DNA from: Vibrio metoecus
Lineage (GTDB): Bacteria; Pseudomonadota; Gammaproteobacteria; Enterobacterales; Vibrionaceae
Length of the DNA stretch: 64,000 bases
Reading direction: 5' to 3'
Assembly (NCBI RefSeq): GCF_009665255.1
Contig: NZ_CP035686.1
Span: forward strand, 1,426,001-1,490,000
The notes under the pieces are model-generated. The model was given only the letters and a program-made list of their open reading frames with translations. It did not search any database and was not told where the DNA came from. Shown piece after piece: positions 26,790-35,612 of this stretch. The position numbers and the translations under genes are program-made. Each line of letters starts with the position of its first letter. Within the stretch, counting starts at the first letter, position 1.

Positions 26790-27491
26790 ATGTTTCAATC
26801 CGCGATTTATTGGCCAGCACGTTTGGCTCATTTAGCTAAACAGACCACACAGCCAGATCTGCAACACTATTATGCTCAACCCGTCGTCGAGGGCTCGACT
26901 CCAATTGCCGATTGCCCTCTCGTCGCACTCGACTTCGAGACCACAGGCTTAAACCCTCAGCAAGACGCTATCTTGAGTATTGGTTTAGTACCATTCACAA
27001 CCTCTCGCATTGCACTTAAAGAAGCTCGTTATTGGTTGGTCAAGCCAACCCAACCTCTTGCTGAAGAATCGGTGGTAATCCATGGTATTACTCACTCGGA
27101 ACTCAGCCGAGCACAAGCCCCTGCCGAGGTACTACGGGAATTAATCAGAGCACTACACGGAAAAATTGCCGTGGTACATTTTCGTCATATCGAACGAGAG
27201 TTTCTGCAGCAAGCCACATTACAACTCTGGGGAGAAGTGCTTGAGTTACCGCTGATCGATACTCTGGAAGTGGAACGCCATATACTGCAACAACAACGCT
27301 CATTTTGGCAACGTGTTACAGGGCGGCCCTTACCCTCCGTACGATTAGGACAATCTCGCATGCGCTATGGTCTTCCGTCCTATTCACCGCATCATGCGCT
27401 AACCGATGCCATCGCGACCGCAGAACTATTTCAAGCGCAATATACGCACCACATGCAACATGACACACAGATACAATCACTCTGGCTATAA
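26790..27491 (+). CDS. DnaQ-like 3'-5' exonuclease (DEDD superfamily)
   Basis: 233-aa protein. Exo I is VALDFETTGLNPQQDAI (Asp and Glu ligands). Exo II falls around GKIAVVHFRHIEREFLQQ, where the usual Asp after the histidine-rich stretch is not obvious. Exo III is PHHALTDAIATAELF with the DEDDh-type His and Asp. The first 45 residues precede the nuclease fold and have no recognisable domain. It starts 5 bases after the stop of the cNMP/CBS gene, so the two are almost certainly one operon. Substrate (DNA, RNA or nucleotide oligomer) is unknown. Confidence 0.85.
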   Translation: MFQSAIYWPARLAHLAKQTTQPDLQHYYAQPVVEGSTPIADCPLVALDFETTGLNPQQDAILSIGLVPFTTSRIALKEARYWLVKPTQPLAEESVVIHGITHSELSRAQAPAEVLRELIRALHGKIAVVHFRHIEREFLQQATLQLWGEVLELPLIDTLEVERHILQQQRSFWQRVTGRPLPSVRLGQSRMRYGLPSYSPHHALTDAIATAELFQAQYTHHMQHDTQIQSLWL

Positions 27492-27511
27492 ATCGGATGT
27501 GTAATAAAAAG

Positions 27512-27537
27512 AAAAGGAGCGCAGAAGCACTCCTTTT
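27512..27537. terminator. Hairpin between exonuclease gene and Cache chemoreceptor
   Basis: 8-bp stem AAAAGGAG / CTCCTTTT with a 10-base loop, between convergent genes; the A and T ends make it a plausible bidirectional terminator. Confidence 0.7.
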
Positions 27538-27557
27538 GACTCTAGTCTATCTTCAAC

Positions 27558-29441
27558 TTACAGTTTGAAGCGACGGATCTCTTGCTCAAGCTCATGTGAC
27601 AATTCAGACAACTGTGTCGCTTGCTCAGCGGCAGAATGTGCTTCTTGCGCAAGATCGTTCGACACATCACGAATACCCACCGTATTGCGAGTAATCTCCG
27701 ACGTTACCGACGCCTGTTCTTCTGCCGCAGACGCAATTTGTGTTGCCATATCGCTGATGCGCTCTACTGTTTTGTGGATTTGCTCCAAGCTGACCGATGC
27801 TTCATTCGCATCTGCAACGCTGGTGTCTGCCAAACGACGGCTATCATCCATAATGCCCACCGCTTTACCAGTGGTCGCTTGTAGCGTTTCGATCATTTGT
27901 TGAATTTCTTTAGTTGATGCGTGGGTGCGTTGGCTTAGTACACGAACCTCATCCGCAACGACAGCAAACCCACGACCTTGTTCACCGGCTCGTGCCGCTT
28001 CAATCGCCGCATTGAGAGCCAACAAGTTAGTTTGCTCAGCAATGTTTTGAATGGTCGACAGAATCGTGCTGATCTGGTGACCATGGGCTTCCAATTCTTG
28101 GATAACCTCAGTCGCGACTTGAACTTCTTCGGCCAATGACTGAATCGAACGCTGAGTTTGACTCACTTGACCACTGCCGTGCACACATGCCGTAACCGCT
28201 TCACCGGAATTTTGTGCCGTATGGTCAGCATTCCCAGCAATCTCCTGAGTGGCCGCCGCCATCTCATTGATCGCAGTAGCAACCATATTGATTTCATCTT
28301 GCTGTAAACGAATACGGCTACTGCGTTCTTCTGCTTGTGCCGCCGTGACTTTCGCTTGTTGCGCCAAGGCCGCAGAGACTTGGCTCAGCTTAAGTATCAT
28401 CGTATGCATATTGCCTACAAAGGTATTAAAGTTGCTCGCCAGTTGCCCAACCTCATCATCACTACGTGGCTCTAAACGCTGGGTGAGATCCGCATCTCCC
28501 GACGCAATTTCTTGTAGAGCTTTAGATACACGACCTAAATCACGGAACAGGAAACTCACCAACCAAGAAACAATGGCAACCACAATCACAGTGATCAGCA
28601 GCGCTGTAGTAATAAGGCCAGTCAGTAATTCAGAATGTGCCGCGAACTCGGTCCGGGTGTCCATTTGAATCGCGAAGTACCAAGGAGTTTCTGGCACAGC
28701 AGCAAAGAAGAAGAATTTCTCTACTCCATTTAAGCTAAGCGACACTAGTTCACCTTGCTGAGCGGCACGCTCAATGGTTCGCATATCCAATGCTGAGGAG
28801 AGTGTTGTCACAGGTTTTAGCAAAAGGGATTTATCAGGATGCGCAAGGAAAGAACCGTCTTGACCATCGATCAACATTGTTTGAGCTTCTTTTCCTGCGT
28901 CCATGCTGATCACATCTGCAATTAGTTGATCAATCAACACATCTGCACCAACCACACCGTTCATGTTGCCATTTACGCGAATCGGCTCTGCGATAGTGAC
29001 TAAAAGGGCCCCCGTAATGGCGTCACTGTAGGCCGTCGTAATAATCTGTTTTCCCGCACTTGCGGCATCTTTATACCAAGGGCGAGTACGTGGATCGTAA
29101 TCCGCACGGTTACGTTCAGGGTGTGAACGGTACATTGCCCCTTGTGTGGTGCCATAGAAAATATCATCGAAGCCCCCCGCATTACGGGCCTGTTGTAAAT
29201 AAGGTACAACGTCTTGCGCATCGATATGAGAATTAAATGCCGAACTGATCGATTTACGAATTGAAATCCAGTCAGAAATACCTTTTGCAGCGGTGGAAGA
29301 AATGGCGTCAGCGCGAGTGTATACCGCATTGCTGGTCTGCTGTTGCAGTTGACCGGCGGAAAGCCAAGTCAATGCCGTCGCCATCACCACCACTGCAGAT
29401 AAACTTGCACCAATTAGTTTGTGTTTTAGTGTGAGTTTCAT
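27558..29441 (-). CDS. Chemoreceptor with double-Cache sensor, possible amino-acid receptor
   Basis: 627-aa receptor with an N-terminal membrane helix (about 7-28), a large periplasmic domain (about 30-270), a second helix (about 277-300), HAMP and MCP signalling domains (tip QTNLLALNAAIEAARAGE). The periplasmic part looks like dCache_1. It contains DPRTRPWYKDA, TTAYSDAITGALLVTIA and MNGVVGADVLIDQL. These roughly recapitulate the R-x-W-Y ... Y ... D pattern described for amino-acid-binding dCache domains, so amino-acid sensing is an inference. The ATG at 29441 has a poor ribosome site, and an upstream TTG (29453) remains possible. Confidence 0.93.
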   Translation of the reverse strand: MKLTLKHKLIGASLSAVVVMATALTWLSAGQLQQQTSNAVYTRADAISSTAAKGISDWISIRKSISSAFNSHIDAQDVVPYLQQARNAGGFDDIFYGTTQGAMYRSHPERNRADYDPRTRPWYKDAASAGKQIITTAYSDAITGALLVTIAEPIRVNGNMNGVVGADVLIDQLIADVISMDAGKEAQTMLIDGQDGSFLAHPDKSLLLKPVTTLSSALDMRTIERAAQQGELVSLSLNGVEKFFFFAAVPETPWYFAIQMDTRTEFAAHSELLTGLITTALLITVIVVAIVSWLVSFLFRDLGRVSKALQEIASGDADLTQRLEPRSDDEVGQLASNFNTFVGNMHTMILKLSQVSAALAQQAKVTAAQAEERSSRIRLQQDEINMVATAINEMAAATQEIAGNADHTAQNSGEAVTACVHGSGQVSQTQRSIQSLAEEVQVATEVIQELEAHGHQISTILSTIQNIAEQTNLLALNAAIEAARAGEQGRGFAVVADEVRVLSQRTHASTKEIQQMIETLQATTGKAVGIMDDSRRLADTSVADANEASVSLEQIHKTVERISDMATQIASAAEEQASVTSEITRNTVGIRDVSNDLAQEAHSAAEQATQLSELSHELEQEIRRFKL

Positions 29442-29845
29442 TATGTCAAACAATAGGTTGGAACCAAGGAACGGCGATAATAAACACTATTTGATTAACT
29501 CGCACTCGTTTTGTCATTTTTTCTCACAACTTATCACAGACCAAATTTAACCATTTATGTTATAAGGCTTTTAGTAACAAACTATTGACTGCTGCCAAAT
29601 TTTTATCGCCACCATAGTGTGATTTTCATTCCAAAAACACATATAACTAAAGGATATAAGCTTATGAATAGAAAATATCTGATAAAGACAATTATCAACA
29701 ACATATGTTGTGCATTTTTTTACAGTTCTGATATCTTTCGCGCTGAATGAGAATTGTGATGTCCTGCGATACCGTCCGGTAAGCAAAATTACAGTAAACT
29801 CTTGAGCAATCTTCGTATTCCACTTTGTTATCGGTTCATTTTTAT
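29442..29845. other. AT-rich divergent region upstream of opgG
   Basis: 404-base gap between a minus-strand chemoreceptor and opgG. It holds a possible 28-codon ORF (29664-29750) and a short dyad TACCGTCCGGTA near 29773. Promoters for both genes should lie here but none is convincing by eye. Confidence 0.45.
29664..29750 (+). CDS. Possible 28-aa peptide in opgG leader
   Basis: ATG-initiated frame preceded by AAAGGATATAAGCTT, a reasonable ribosome site. It encodes a short peptide (MNRKYLIKTIINNICCAFFY then SSDIFRAE) with a hydrophobic, Cys-containing centre. It ends about 95 bases before opgG. There is no homology that I recognise, and such a short frame in AT-rich DNA can arise by chance. 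Confidence 0.25.
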   Translation: MNRKYLIKTIINNICCAFFYSSDIFRAE

Positions 29846-31483
29846 ATGATTCGTGTGTCCAGTGCCGTGCAACGCCACGCGCAAAAACTGATTGTACTTT
29901 TTTCCCTGTTGTTTGGGGCTTCTCTACTGATGTCTGATAATGGCTTTGCTACAGATATTAAAAACACAGAAACTTCTCCATCAGTGAATACTGAACCCGC
30001 TAAGCCCGTCAAAACTGGCGACACCAGAAGCGTGGTTCGCTTTGCAAAAACTGGGGCGTTTGATAACGACACGGTCGTTCGTCTTGCTCGCCAGTTAGCG
30101 AAAAAGCCTTATATTGCCTTAAAAGATCCGCTGCCAGAAAGCTTGGCTAACATCAGTTATGATGAGTACCGCGATATTCGTTTTAAACCCGAGAGCGCCG
30201 TGTGGAAAGCCGACGGTTTGCCTTACCAAATGCAGTTATTCCATCGTGGTTTCTTCTTCCAAGATCTGATTGAAATTGCCCTAGTTGAAGGAAACCAAGC
30301 GACCCACTTGAGTTATGACCCAAGTATGTTTAGTGCTGGCGAAGTGTTACAACAGAACCTACCTACCGAAGATATCGGTTATAGCGGTTTGCGTGTGCAC
30401 TACCCTCTAAATAGCGCTTCTTATTTCGATGAATTGTTTGTCTTCCAAGGTGCGAGTTATTTCCGTGCACTAGGAAAAGGTAATGCCTACGGTCTTTCTG
30501 CTCGTGGTTTAGCGATTAAGACAGCCGATCCGGCAGGAGAAGAGTTCCCAATCTTCCGTGCATTTTGGGTAGAGAAACCCAATTACGACACGAACCTGAT
30601 TGTGGTTCATGCACTGCTTGATAGCCCAAGTGTTTCTGGTGCTTACCGCTTCTCGATTCGTCCAGGACAAAACACTCGAATGGATGTCGAATCGGTCTTG
30701 TTCCCTCGTGTTGAAATTACAAAAGTAGGTCTCGCACCTGCAACCAGTATGTACATGCATTCTCCGAATGGTCGTCAACAAACCGATGATTTCCGCCCTT
30801 CCGTTCATGACTCTGATGGTTTACTGATGATTAACGGTCGCGGAGAGCGTTTATGGCGTCCACTGGCAAATCCTCGCACTCTTCAAGTCAGTGCTTTTAT
30901 GGATAACTCTCCTCAAGGCTTTGGTTTAATGCAACGTGAGCGTGATTATGCCAACTACCAAGATTTGGAAGCGCATTACGAAAAACGTCCAAGCCTATGG
31001 GTTGAACCTGTGGGTAACTGGGGTGCGGGTGCCGTTGTATTGACTGAGATTCCAACTCAATCAGAAATTCATGACAACATCGTAGCTTTCTGGAAACCAG
31101 CCCAACCGCTCGCCGCTGGCAGTGAATATCGATTCTCTTATCACCTGAATTGGGGTGCGAAAGCTGAAGAGAATCCACAAGCAATCATTGTTAGCCGTAC
31201 GGCAAGTGGGCGTGCAGATATCGCGAAACCGACGCCAAAACGTCTGTTTGTGATTGACTACCAAGTACAAGGTGACAAGCCAGCACAAATGCCAGAGCCT
31301 AAAGTTCGCACGAATGCCGGTGTGATTAACAATGTCGTTATTCGCGACAATCCAGCGACTAATGGCTATCGCCTGTCATTTGAATTTGATCCTGGTGAAG
31401 TAGAATTGGCTGAGTTACGTGCTGAGCTGACTTTACAAGATTCGCGTCCAGTAGAAACTTGGTTATACCGCTGGACCCTGTAG
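29846..31483 (+). CDS. opgG: Periplasmic glucan biosynthesis protein OpgG
   Basis: 545-aa periplasmic protein needed to make branched osmoregulated periplasmic glucans from the linear glucose backbone produced by OpgH. A signal peptide covers about the first 35 residues (LIVLFSLLFGASLLMSDNGFA). The mature part shows the OpgG/MdoG family pattern (LAKKPYIALKDPLPESLANISYDEYRDI; QGFGLMQRERDYANYQDLEAHYE). I chose the ATG at 29846; an upstream in-frame TTG is less likely. It lies 18 bases before opgH and forms the usual opgGH operon. Confidence 0.93.
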   Translation: MIRVSSAVQRHAQKLIVLFSLLFGASLLMSDNGFATDIKNTETSPSVNTEPAKPVKTGDTRSVVRFAKTGAFDNDTVVRLARQLAKKPYIALKDPLPESLANISYDEYRDIRFKPESAVWKADGLPYQMQLFHRGFFFQDLIEIALVEGNQATHLSYDPSMFSAGEVLQQNLPTEDIGYSGLRVHYPLNSASYFDELFVFQGASYFRALGKGNAYGLSARGLAIKTADPAGEEFPIFRAFWVEKPNYDTNLIVVHALLDSPSVSGAYRFSIRPGQNTRMDVESVLFPRVEITKVGLAPATSMYMHSPNGRQQTDDFRPSVHDSDGLLMINGRGERLWRPLANPRTLQVSAFMDNSPQGFGLMQRERDYANYQDLEAHYEKRPSLWVEPVGNWGAGAVVLTEIPTQSEIHDNIVAFWKPAQPLAAGSEYRFSYHLNWGAKAEENPQAIIVSRTASGRADIAKPTPKRLFVIDYQVQGDKPAQMPEPKVRTNAGVINNVVIRDNPATNGYRLSFEFDPGEVELAELRAELTLQDSRPVETWLYRWTL

Positions 31484-31501
31484 TAAGCTCTCGGATTTTT
31501 T

Positions 31502-33655
31502 ATGACAAACCCTATGGTTGAACAAGGTGCCTCCCAGTTAATGGGAGGTGCTGCTATGCCGCCAGAACAACATGGTGAAATGCCAGAGCAAAACCTAAAA
31601 CGACTTAGTGAAGGTTTTCCTCGCTCTCCTATTCAAGCGGATGGAGTAAAATCCAATCCGCTGCGCCGCGTGTTCGTTGTTGGCTTTGCGTTACTGCTCT
31701 CTGTTTTTGCAATCTTTGAAATGCGCGGTGTATTTTTAGTGGGTGGCTTAACCCCTATCGAGTATGCCGTGTTAGTCCTGTTTGCCATCAACTTCTGTTG
31801 GATCGCTCTGGCGTTTTCTAGCTCAATCGCGGGGTTTTTCGTTTTAACGAGCCGCAAAAAAGCCACTGTAATTGAACAACCTTTAACCACACGCACCGCG
31901 ATCTTGATGCCAACTTACAACGAGTCACCCGATCGTGTTTTTGCCGCGGTTGAAACCATGGCCTTAGCGCTTACGAAAACAGAGCATGGTCATGCGTTTG
32001 ACTGGTTTATTCTCAGTGATACCACCGATCCTGAAGTGGCCTTAGCCGAAGAACAAGCTTTCTGGTTACTGCGCCAACAAACCGCAGGCCAAGCCAAGGT
32101 GTACTACCGCCGCCGCCGTAAGAATATTGCGCGTAAAGCAGGTAACATCGCAGACTTCTGCCGCCGTTGGGGCTCAGCTTACGATCACCTATTGGTTTTG
32201 GATGCTGACAGTGTGATGCAACCAAGCACTATGATTTCGTTAGCTCAACGTATGCAAAGTGACCCAGATGCAGGCTTAATTCAAACCATTCCAGCGTTGA
32301 TCAACGGTACAACTCTGATGGCTCGCGTGCAGCAATTTGCCGCACGAATTTATGGTCCTATCGTCGGAACAGGCTTAGCTTGGTGGGTGCAAAAAGAAGG
32401 CAACTTCTGGGGACATAATGCGATCATTCGCACTGAAGCCTTCATGAGTGCGGCCGGATTACCCCATTTATCTGGTCGTCCACCGTTTGGAGGGCATATT
32501 CTCAGCCACGATTTCGTTGAGGCTGCATTGATTCGTCGTGCTGGTTGGAGTGTCACCATTGCGGCGGATCTGAGCGGTTCATTTGAAGAGTGCCCACCGT
32601 CAATCATCGATTTGGCGGTACGCGATCGTCGTTGGTGTCAAGGTAACCTGCAACACAGTCGAATCATCGGTTCCAAAGGTCTACACTGGATTAGCCGCTT
32701 ACATTTAACCACTGGCATTATGTCTTATCTCTCTTCGCCATTTTGGTTATTGCTGATCTTGTCTGGTTTGTTGCTCGCACTGCAAGCGCACTTTATTCGC
32801 CCAGAATATTTTACTGAACAATTCTCGCTCTTCCCAACATGGCCAGTAATGGACTCAGCACGAGCATTACAGCTGTTCTATATCACCATGGGCATCTTGT
32901 TCAGCCCGAAAATATTCGGCTTGCTGCTACTGATGTTTGATGGCGAAATGTGCCGCACTTTGGGTGGGCGCTTTAAAGTCATGCTCAGTGCGATGACTGA
33001 AATTTTACTTTCAGCGTTAGTCGCTCCAATCATGATGTTAATCCACTGTGGTGCTGTCGTTTCTATCCTATTTGGTCGAGATAGTGGCTGGGCACCACAA
33101 CGTCGAGATGATGGTAGTTTACCGATCAAAGACTTACTCTACCGACATCGCTGGCACATGACGGCAGGCCTCTTACTTGGTTATGCAGCCATGCTTGATT
33201 CTTGGACGCTGCTCGCGTGGATGTCCCCCGCTCTGATTGGATTGTGGCTCTCGGTTCCTCTCTCTGGGATCACGGCGTCGCATGCTATTGGTTCGTGGTT
33301 TAAAAAAATGCATATCCTTGCTACACCTGAAGAAATCGAAACACCTGCTATCGTACTGGCAGCACAGGCTCGTCGAGAAGAGTATGTGGTTGATCTACAG
33401 GAAGTATGGAGTGCACGTATGGTTCTTGCTGACCATAATCTCATTGCGCTGCATATTGCTATGATGGATAAACTCCCCTCTCGTCAATCAGGCTCGGCGA
33501 TTGAACCTTTAGATGCGGTAGCACGCATCAAAGTACAAGAAGCCGAAAGCCAAGAGAGTTTATTAGCTTTGCTGACCAAAGTAGAGCTGAGCTATGTTTT
33601 GGGTAACCCACTCTTAATACAGCAAGTCGCAAAACTACCACCAACGGTGTGTTAA
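31502..33655 (+). CDS. opgH: Glucan glucosyltransferase OpgH
   Basis: 717-aa inner-membrane GT2 family enzyme that polymerises UDP-glucose into the beta-1,2-glucan backbone. Two N-terminal helices (about 55-110) lead to the cytoplasmic catalytic domain, with ILMPTYNESPDRVFA, the LVLDADSVM DxD motif and the RRWCQGNLQHSRI Q-x-x-R-W-like motif. At least four further helices follow in the C-terminal half. It is shorter than the 847-residue E. coli protein, mainly at the N-terminus. In E. coli OpgH also inhibits FtsZ; whether this shorter N-terminus can do so is open. Confidence 0.93.
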   Translation: MTNPMVEQGASQLMGGAAMPPEQHGEMPEQNLKRLSEGFPRSPIQADGVKSNPLRRVFVVGFALLLSVFAIFEMRGVFLVGGLTPIEYAVLVLFAINFCWIALAFSSSIAGFFVLTSRKKATVIEQPLTTRTAILMPTYNESPDRVFAAVETMALALTKTEHGHAFDWFILSDTTDPEVALAEEQAFWLLRQQTAGQAKVYYRRRRKNIARKAGNIADFCRRWGSAYDHLLVLDADSVMQPSTMISLAQRMQSDPDAGLIQTIPALINGTTLMARVQQFAARIYGPIVGTGLAWWVQKEGNFWGHNAIIRTEAFMSAAGLPHLSGRPPFGGHILSHDFVEAALIRRAGWSVTIAADLSGSFEECPPSIIDLAVRDRRWCQGNLQHSRIIGSKGLHWISRLHLTTGIMSYLSSPFWLLLILSGLLLALQAHFIRPEYFTEQFSLFPTWPVMDSARALQLFYITMGILFSPKIFGLLLLMFDGEMCRTLGGRFKVMLSAMTEILLSALVAPIMMLIHCGAVVSILFGRDSGWAPQRRDDGSLPIKDLLYRHRWHMTAGLLLGYAAMLDSWTLLAWMSPALIGLWLSVPLSGITASHAIGSWFKKMHILATPEEIETPAIVLAAQARREEYVVDLQEVWSARMVLADHNLIALHIAMMDKLPSRQSGSAIEPLDAVARIKVQEAESQESLLALLTKVELSYVLGNPLLIQQVAKLPPTVC

Positions 33656-33666
33656 GCACCCATCTT

Positions 33667-33699
33667 CGTGTCGCTTACCAATTTTGGCTAAGCGACACG
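33667..33699. terminator. Hairpin between opgH and the LacI regulator gene
   Basis: Perfect 11-bp stem CGTGTCGCTTA / TAAGCGACACG with an 11-base loop, sited between convergent genes. T-richness after the stem is modest. Confidence 0.7.
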
Positions 33700-33725
33700 C
33701 CTTAGATCTTTCCTTACTTTAGATG

Positions 33726-34730
33726 TTAGACATGCGACAAGGTTTGGTCTGCGTTACGCGTTTTTAAGATAGGGCTAAAACATTGCAAGCCAGAGGCTGG
33801 CTGCTGTTTCACCATTGCAATCAAGGATTGAACAGCGGCTCGTGCCATTTCACTGATTGGGAAGTGCACTGCCGTTACCGTAGGATATAAACTTTCGCAC
33901 AAATCAACACTATCAAAACTCACCAGTGAAATTCGTTCTGGCACAGGGATACGCTGTTCATGCAAATATTGCAGTGCTCCCGTGGTCATCTCTTCGCTGC
34001 AAGAAAAAACACCCGTAACATCCGGATGTCGCTCTAACAACTGCTGCATCGCAGAATAACCACTATGTCGGCCATAGTTGCCCTCTTCACATAGGGTCTG
34101 TATTGGAGCAATCCCTGCATGACTTAAAGCATCGAGGTAACCTTGTAGACGTAAGCGGCTATTGTGCCGATGCAAAGGTCCTGTGATACACGCTATTTTC
34201 TTATGTCCTTGCTTTAATAAATGATTTACAGCCAATTGACTTGCACCGCGGTGATCGAAAGTAATGCAGCGATCTTCCAAACCTTCAACATGGCGATCTA
34301 ACAACACAAAAGGCGTCGGTTGTTGAGCCAAAACTCGTAAATCATCATCAGATAAATATCGACTGTGTAGAACGTAACCATCGCAACGCAGATCGTGGAA
34401 ACGTTGGATTGCGTCTCTCTCACCTTGAGCAGAGTGATGGCCTTGAGCAGTGATCAAAAACTTCTGGTGCATATCTAACTCTGTTTGCACCTGTTCCATC
34501 ATCTCACCAAAAAATCCACCGGTGTAGAAGGTGACCAACAGACCTACGATATTGGATGAGGACGTCGCTAGAGAACGCGCGATAGCACTCGGACGATAAT
34601 TAAGCTGAGACATCGCTTGCTCAACTTTACGCCGAGTCTCTTCTTTAAATTTACCCTCACCGTTGATGATTCTAGATACAGTGGAGCGATTGACACCCGC
34701 GAGTTCAGCCACATCTTTAATTCTTGCCAT
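33726..34730 (-). CDS. LacI-family regulator of the chitin-disaccharide locus
   Basis: 334-aa repressor with an N-terminal helix-turn-helix (MARIKDVAELAGVNRSTVSR, IINGEGKF, hinge YRPSAIARSL) and a periplasmic-binding-protein-like effector domain (KIACITGPLHRHNSRLRLQG; SLVSFDSVDLCESLYPTVTA). It resembles AscG-type regulators. It is the last gene of the run below chbG, on the same strand. The palindrome CGCAACCGGTTGCG upstream of chbB is the natural candidate operator. Effector unknown; GlcN- or GlcNAc-containing disaccharides are likely from context. Confidence 0.88.
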   Translation of the reverse strand: MARIKDVAELAGVNRSTVSRIINGEGKFKEETRRKVEQAMSQLNYRPSAIARSLATSSSNIVGLLVTFYTGGFFGEMMEQVQTELDMHQKFLITAQGHHSAQGERDAIQRFHDLRCDGYVLHSRYLSDDDLRVLAQQPTPFVLLDRHVEGLEDRCITFDHRGASQLAVNHLLKQGHKKIACITGPLHRHNSRLRLQGYLDALSHAGIAPIQTLCEEGNYGRHSGYSAMQQLLERHPDVTGVFSCSEEMTTGALQYLHEQRIPVPERISLVSFDSVDLCESLYPTVTAVHFPISEMARAAVQSLIAMVKQQPASGLQCFSPILKTRNADQTLSHV

Positions 34731-34830
34731 ATTAGAGCCTATAGGAAGCCAGAAACTTCAGAAAAACAAGGAACTGCCAGCTTTCACGACAAACCGCCAT
34801 GGAAGCGGCAACCCGGCGAGACAAAATTCA

Positions 34831-35589
34831 TCATACACAGGAGTGACTAGGAGCAGAAACCAAAGCCGAATAATCCGTGACTTCGATATCATGCATAATC
34901 AACATTTGTATTAATTGTGAACTGGTTAGAATTCGTAGTTCTTCTTCCCTTTGCTTTGCATAACCACTGCACTGTTCCAATAAAGCATCAACATAAGCTG
35001 GGTGGCACATAATCTCCACAAGCTCGAAACGATTTTTTAGCTCAAGTAAATGATTGACCAAGCGCTCGATACCCAAACGTTCATCGTAGAAAAAATCGCT
35101 AAAGCGATAACGACACCCAAACTCTTCTTCACTTGCAAGCCCCACAGCCCGCAGTGGCACTTGGTATTTTTGCGCCACTTCATAAATGATAGGGGCAAAT
35201 TGTGGATGCGTATGGGCGTGGTGATGACTATCCAGATGACTTAAAGTAAGCCCGAGCTTCAGAAAATGTTCGACCTGAGCGATAGCTTCATGGTAGATCG
35301 CTTCAGGTTGATAGTCTCTACGCTGCCAAAAATCACGGTAGGCGGTACAGACGCCATGTTCATCAGTTAAGTTTCTTTCCCCCGTTAAAGGGCGCCCTGT
35401 CGTAAATCTCAGATGAAGGCCAATTTTTAATTCAGGAAACTGTTTAGCCAGTTCAACAGCATGCCGTTCCGCAGCCATGCCTACCATCAAGGTTGTTGAT
35501 TTCACGACCCCATCACGATGTGCTTTGACGATGCCTTCATTCACTCCTGGCGTCAGCCCAAAGTCATCGGCGTTAAAAATTACCTTCAT
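34831..35589 (-). CDS. chbG: ChbG/YdjC-like carbohydrate deacetylase
   Basis: 252-aa member of the YdjC family, metal-dependent hydrolases that remove an acetyl group from chitin disaccharides or their 6-phosphates. The N-terminal KVIFNADDFGLTPGVNEGI carries the catalytic and metal-binding Asp pair, and HLDSHHHAHTHPQFAP carries the metal histidines. The start at 35589 gives this conserved N-terminus; a TTG at 35610 would add seven residues. It begins 23 bases after chbF. In E. coli ChbG deacetylates the phosphorylated disaccharide so that the GH4 enzyme can cut it. Confidence 0.88.
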   Translation of the reverse strand: MKVIFNADDFGLTPGVNEGIVKAHRDGVVKSTTLMVGMAAERHAVELAKQFPELKIGLHLRFTTGRPLTGERNLTDEHGVCTAYRDFWQRRDYQPEAIYHEAIAQVEHFLKLGLTLSHLDSHHHAHTHPQFAPIIYEVAQKYQVPLRAVGLASEEEFGCRYRFSDFFYDERLGIERLVNHLLELKNRFELVEIMCHPAYVDALLEQCSGYAKQREEELRILTSSQLIQMLIMHDIEVTDYSALVSAPSHSCV

Positions 35590-35612
35590 CTCGAGATTCA
35601 CCTTAAGCAAAG

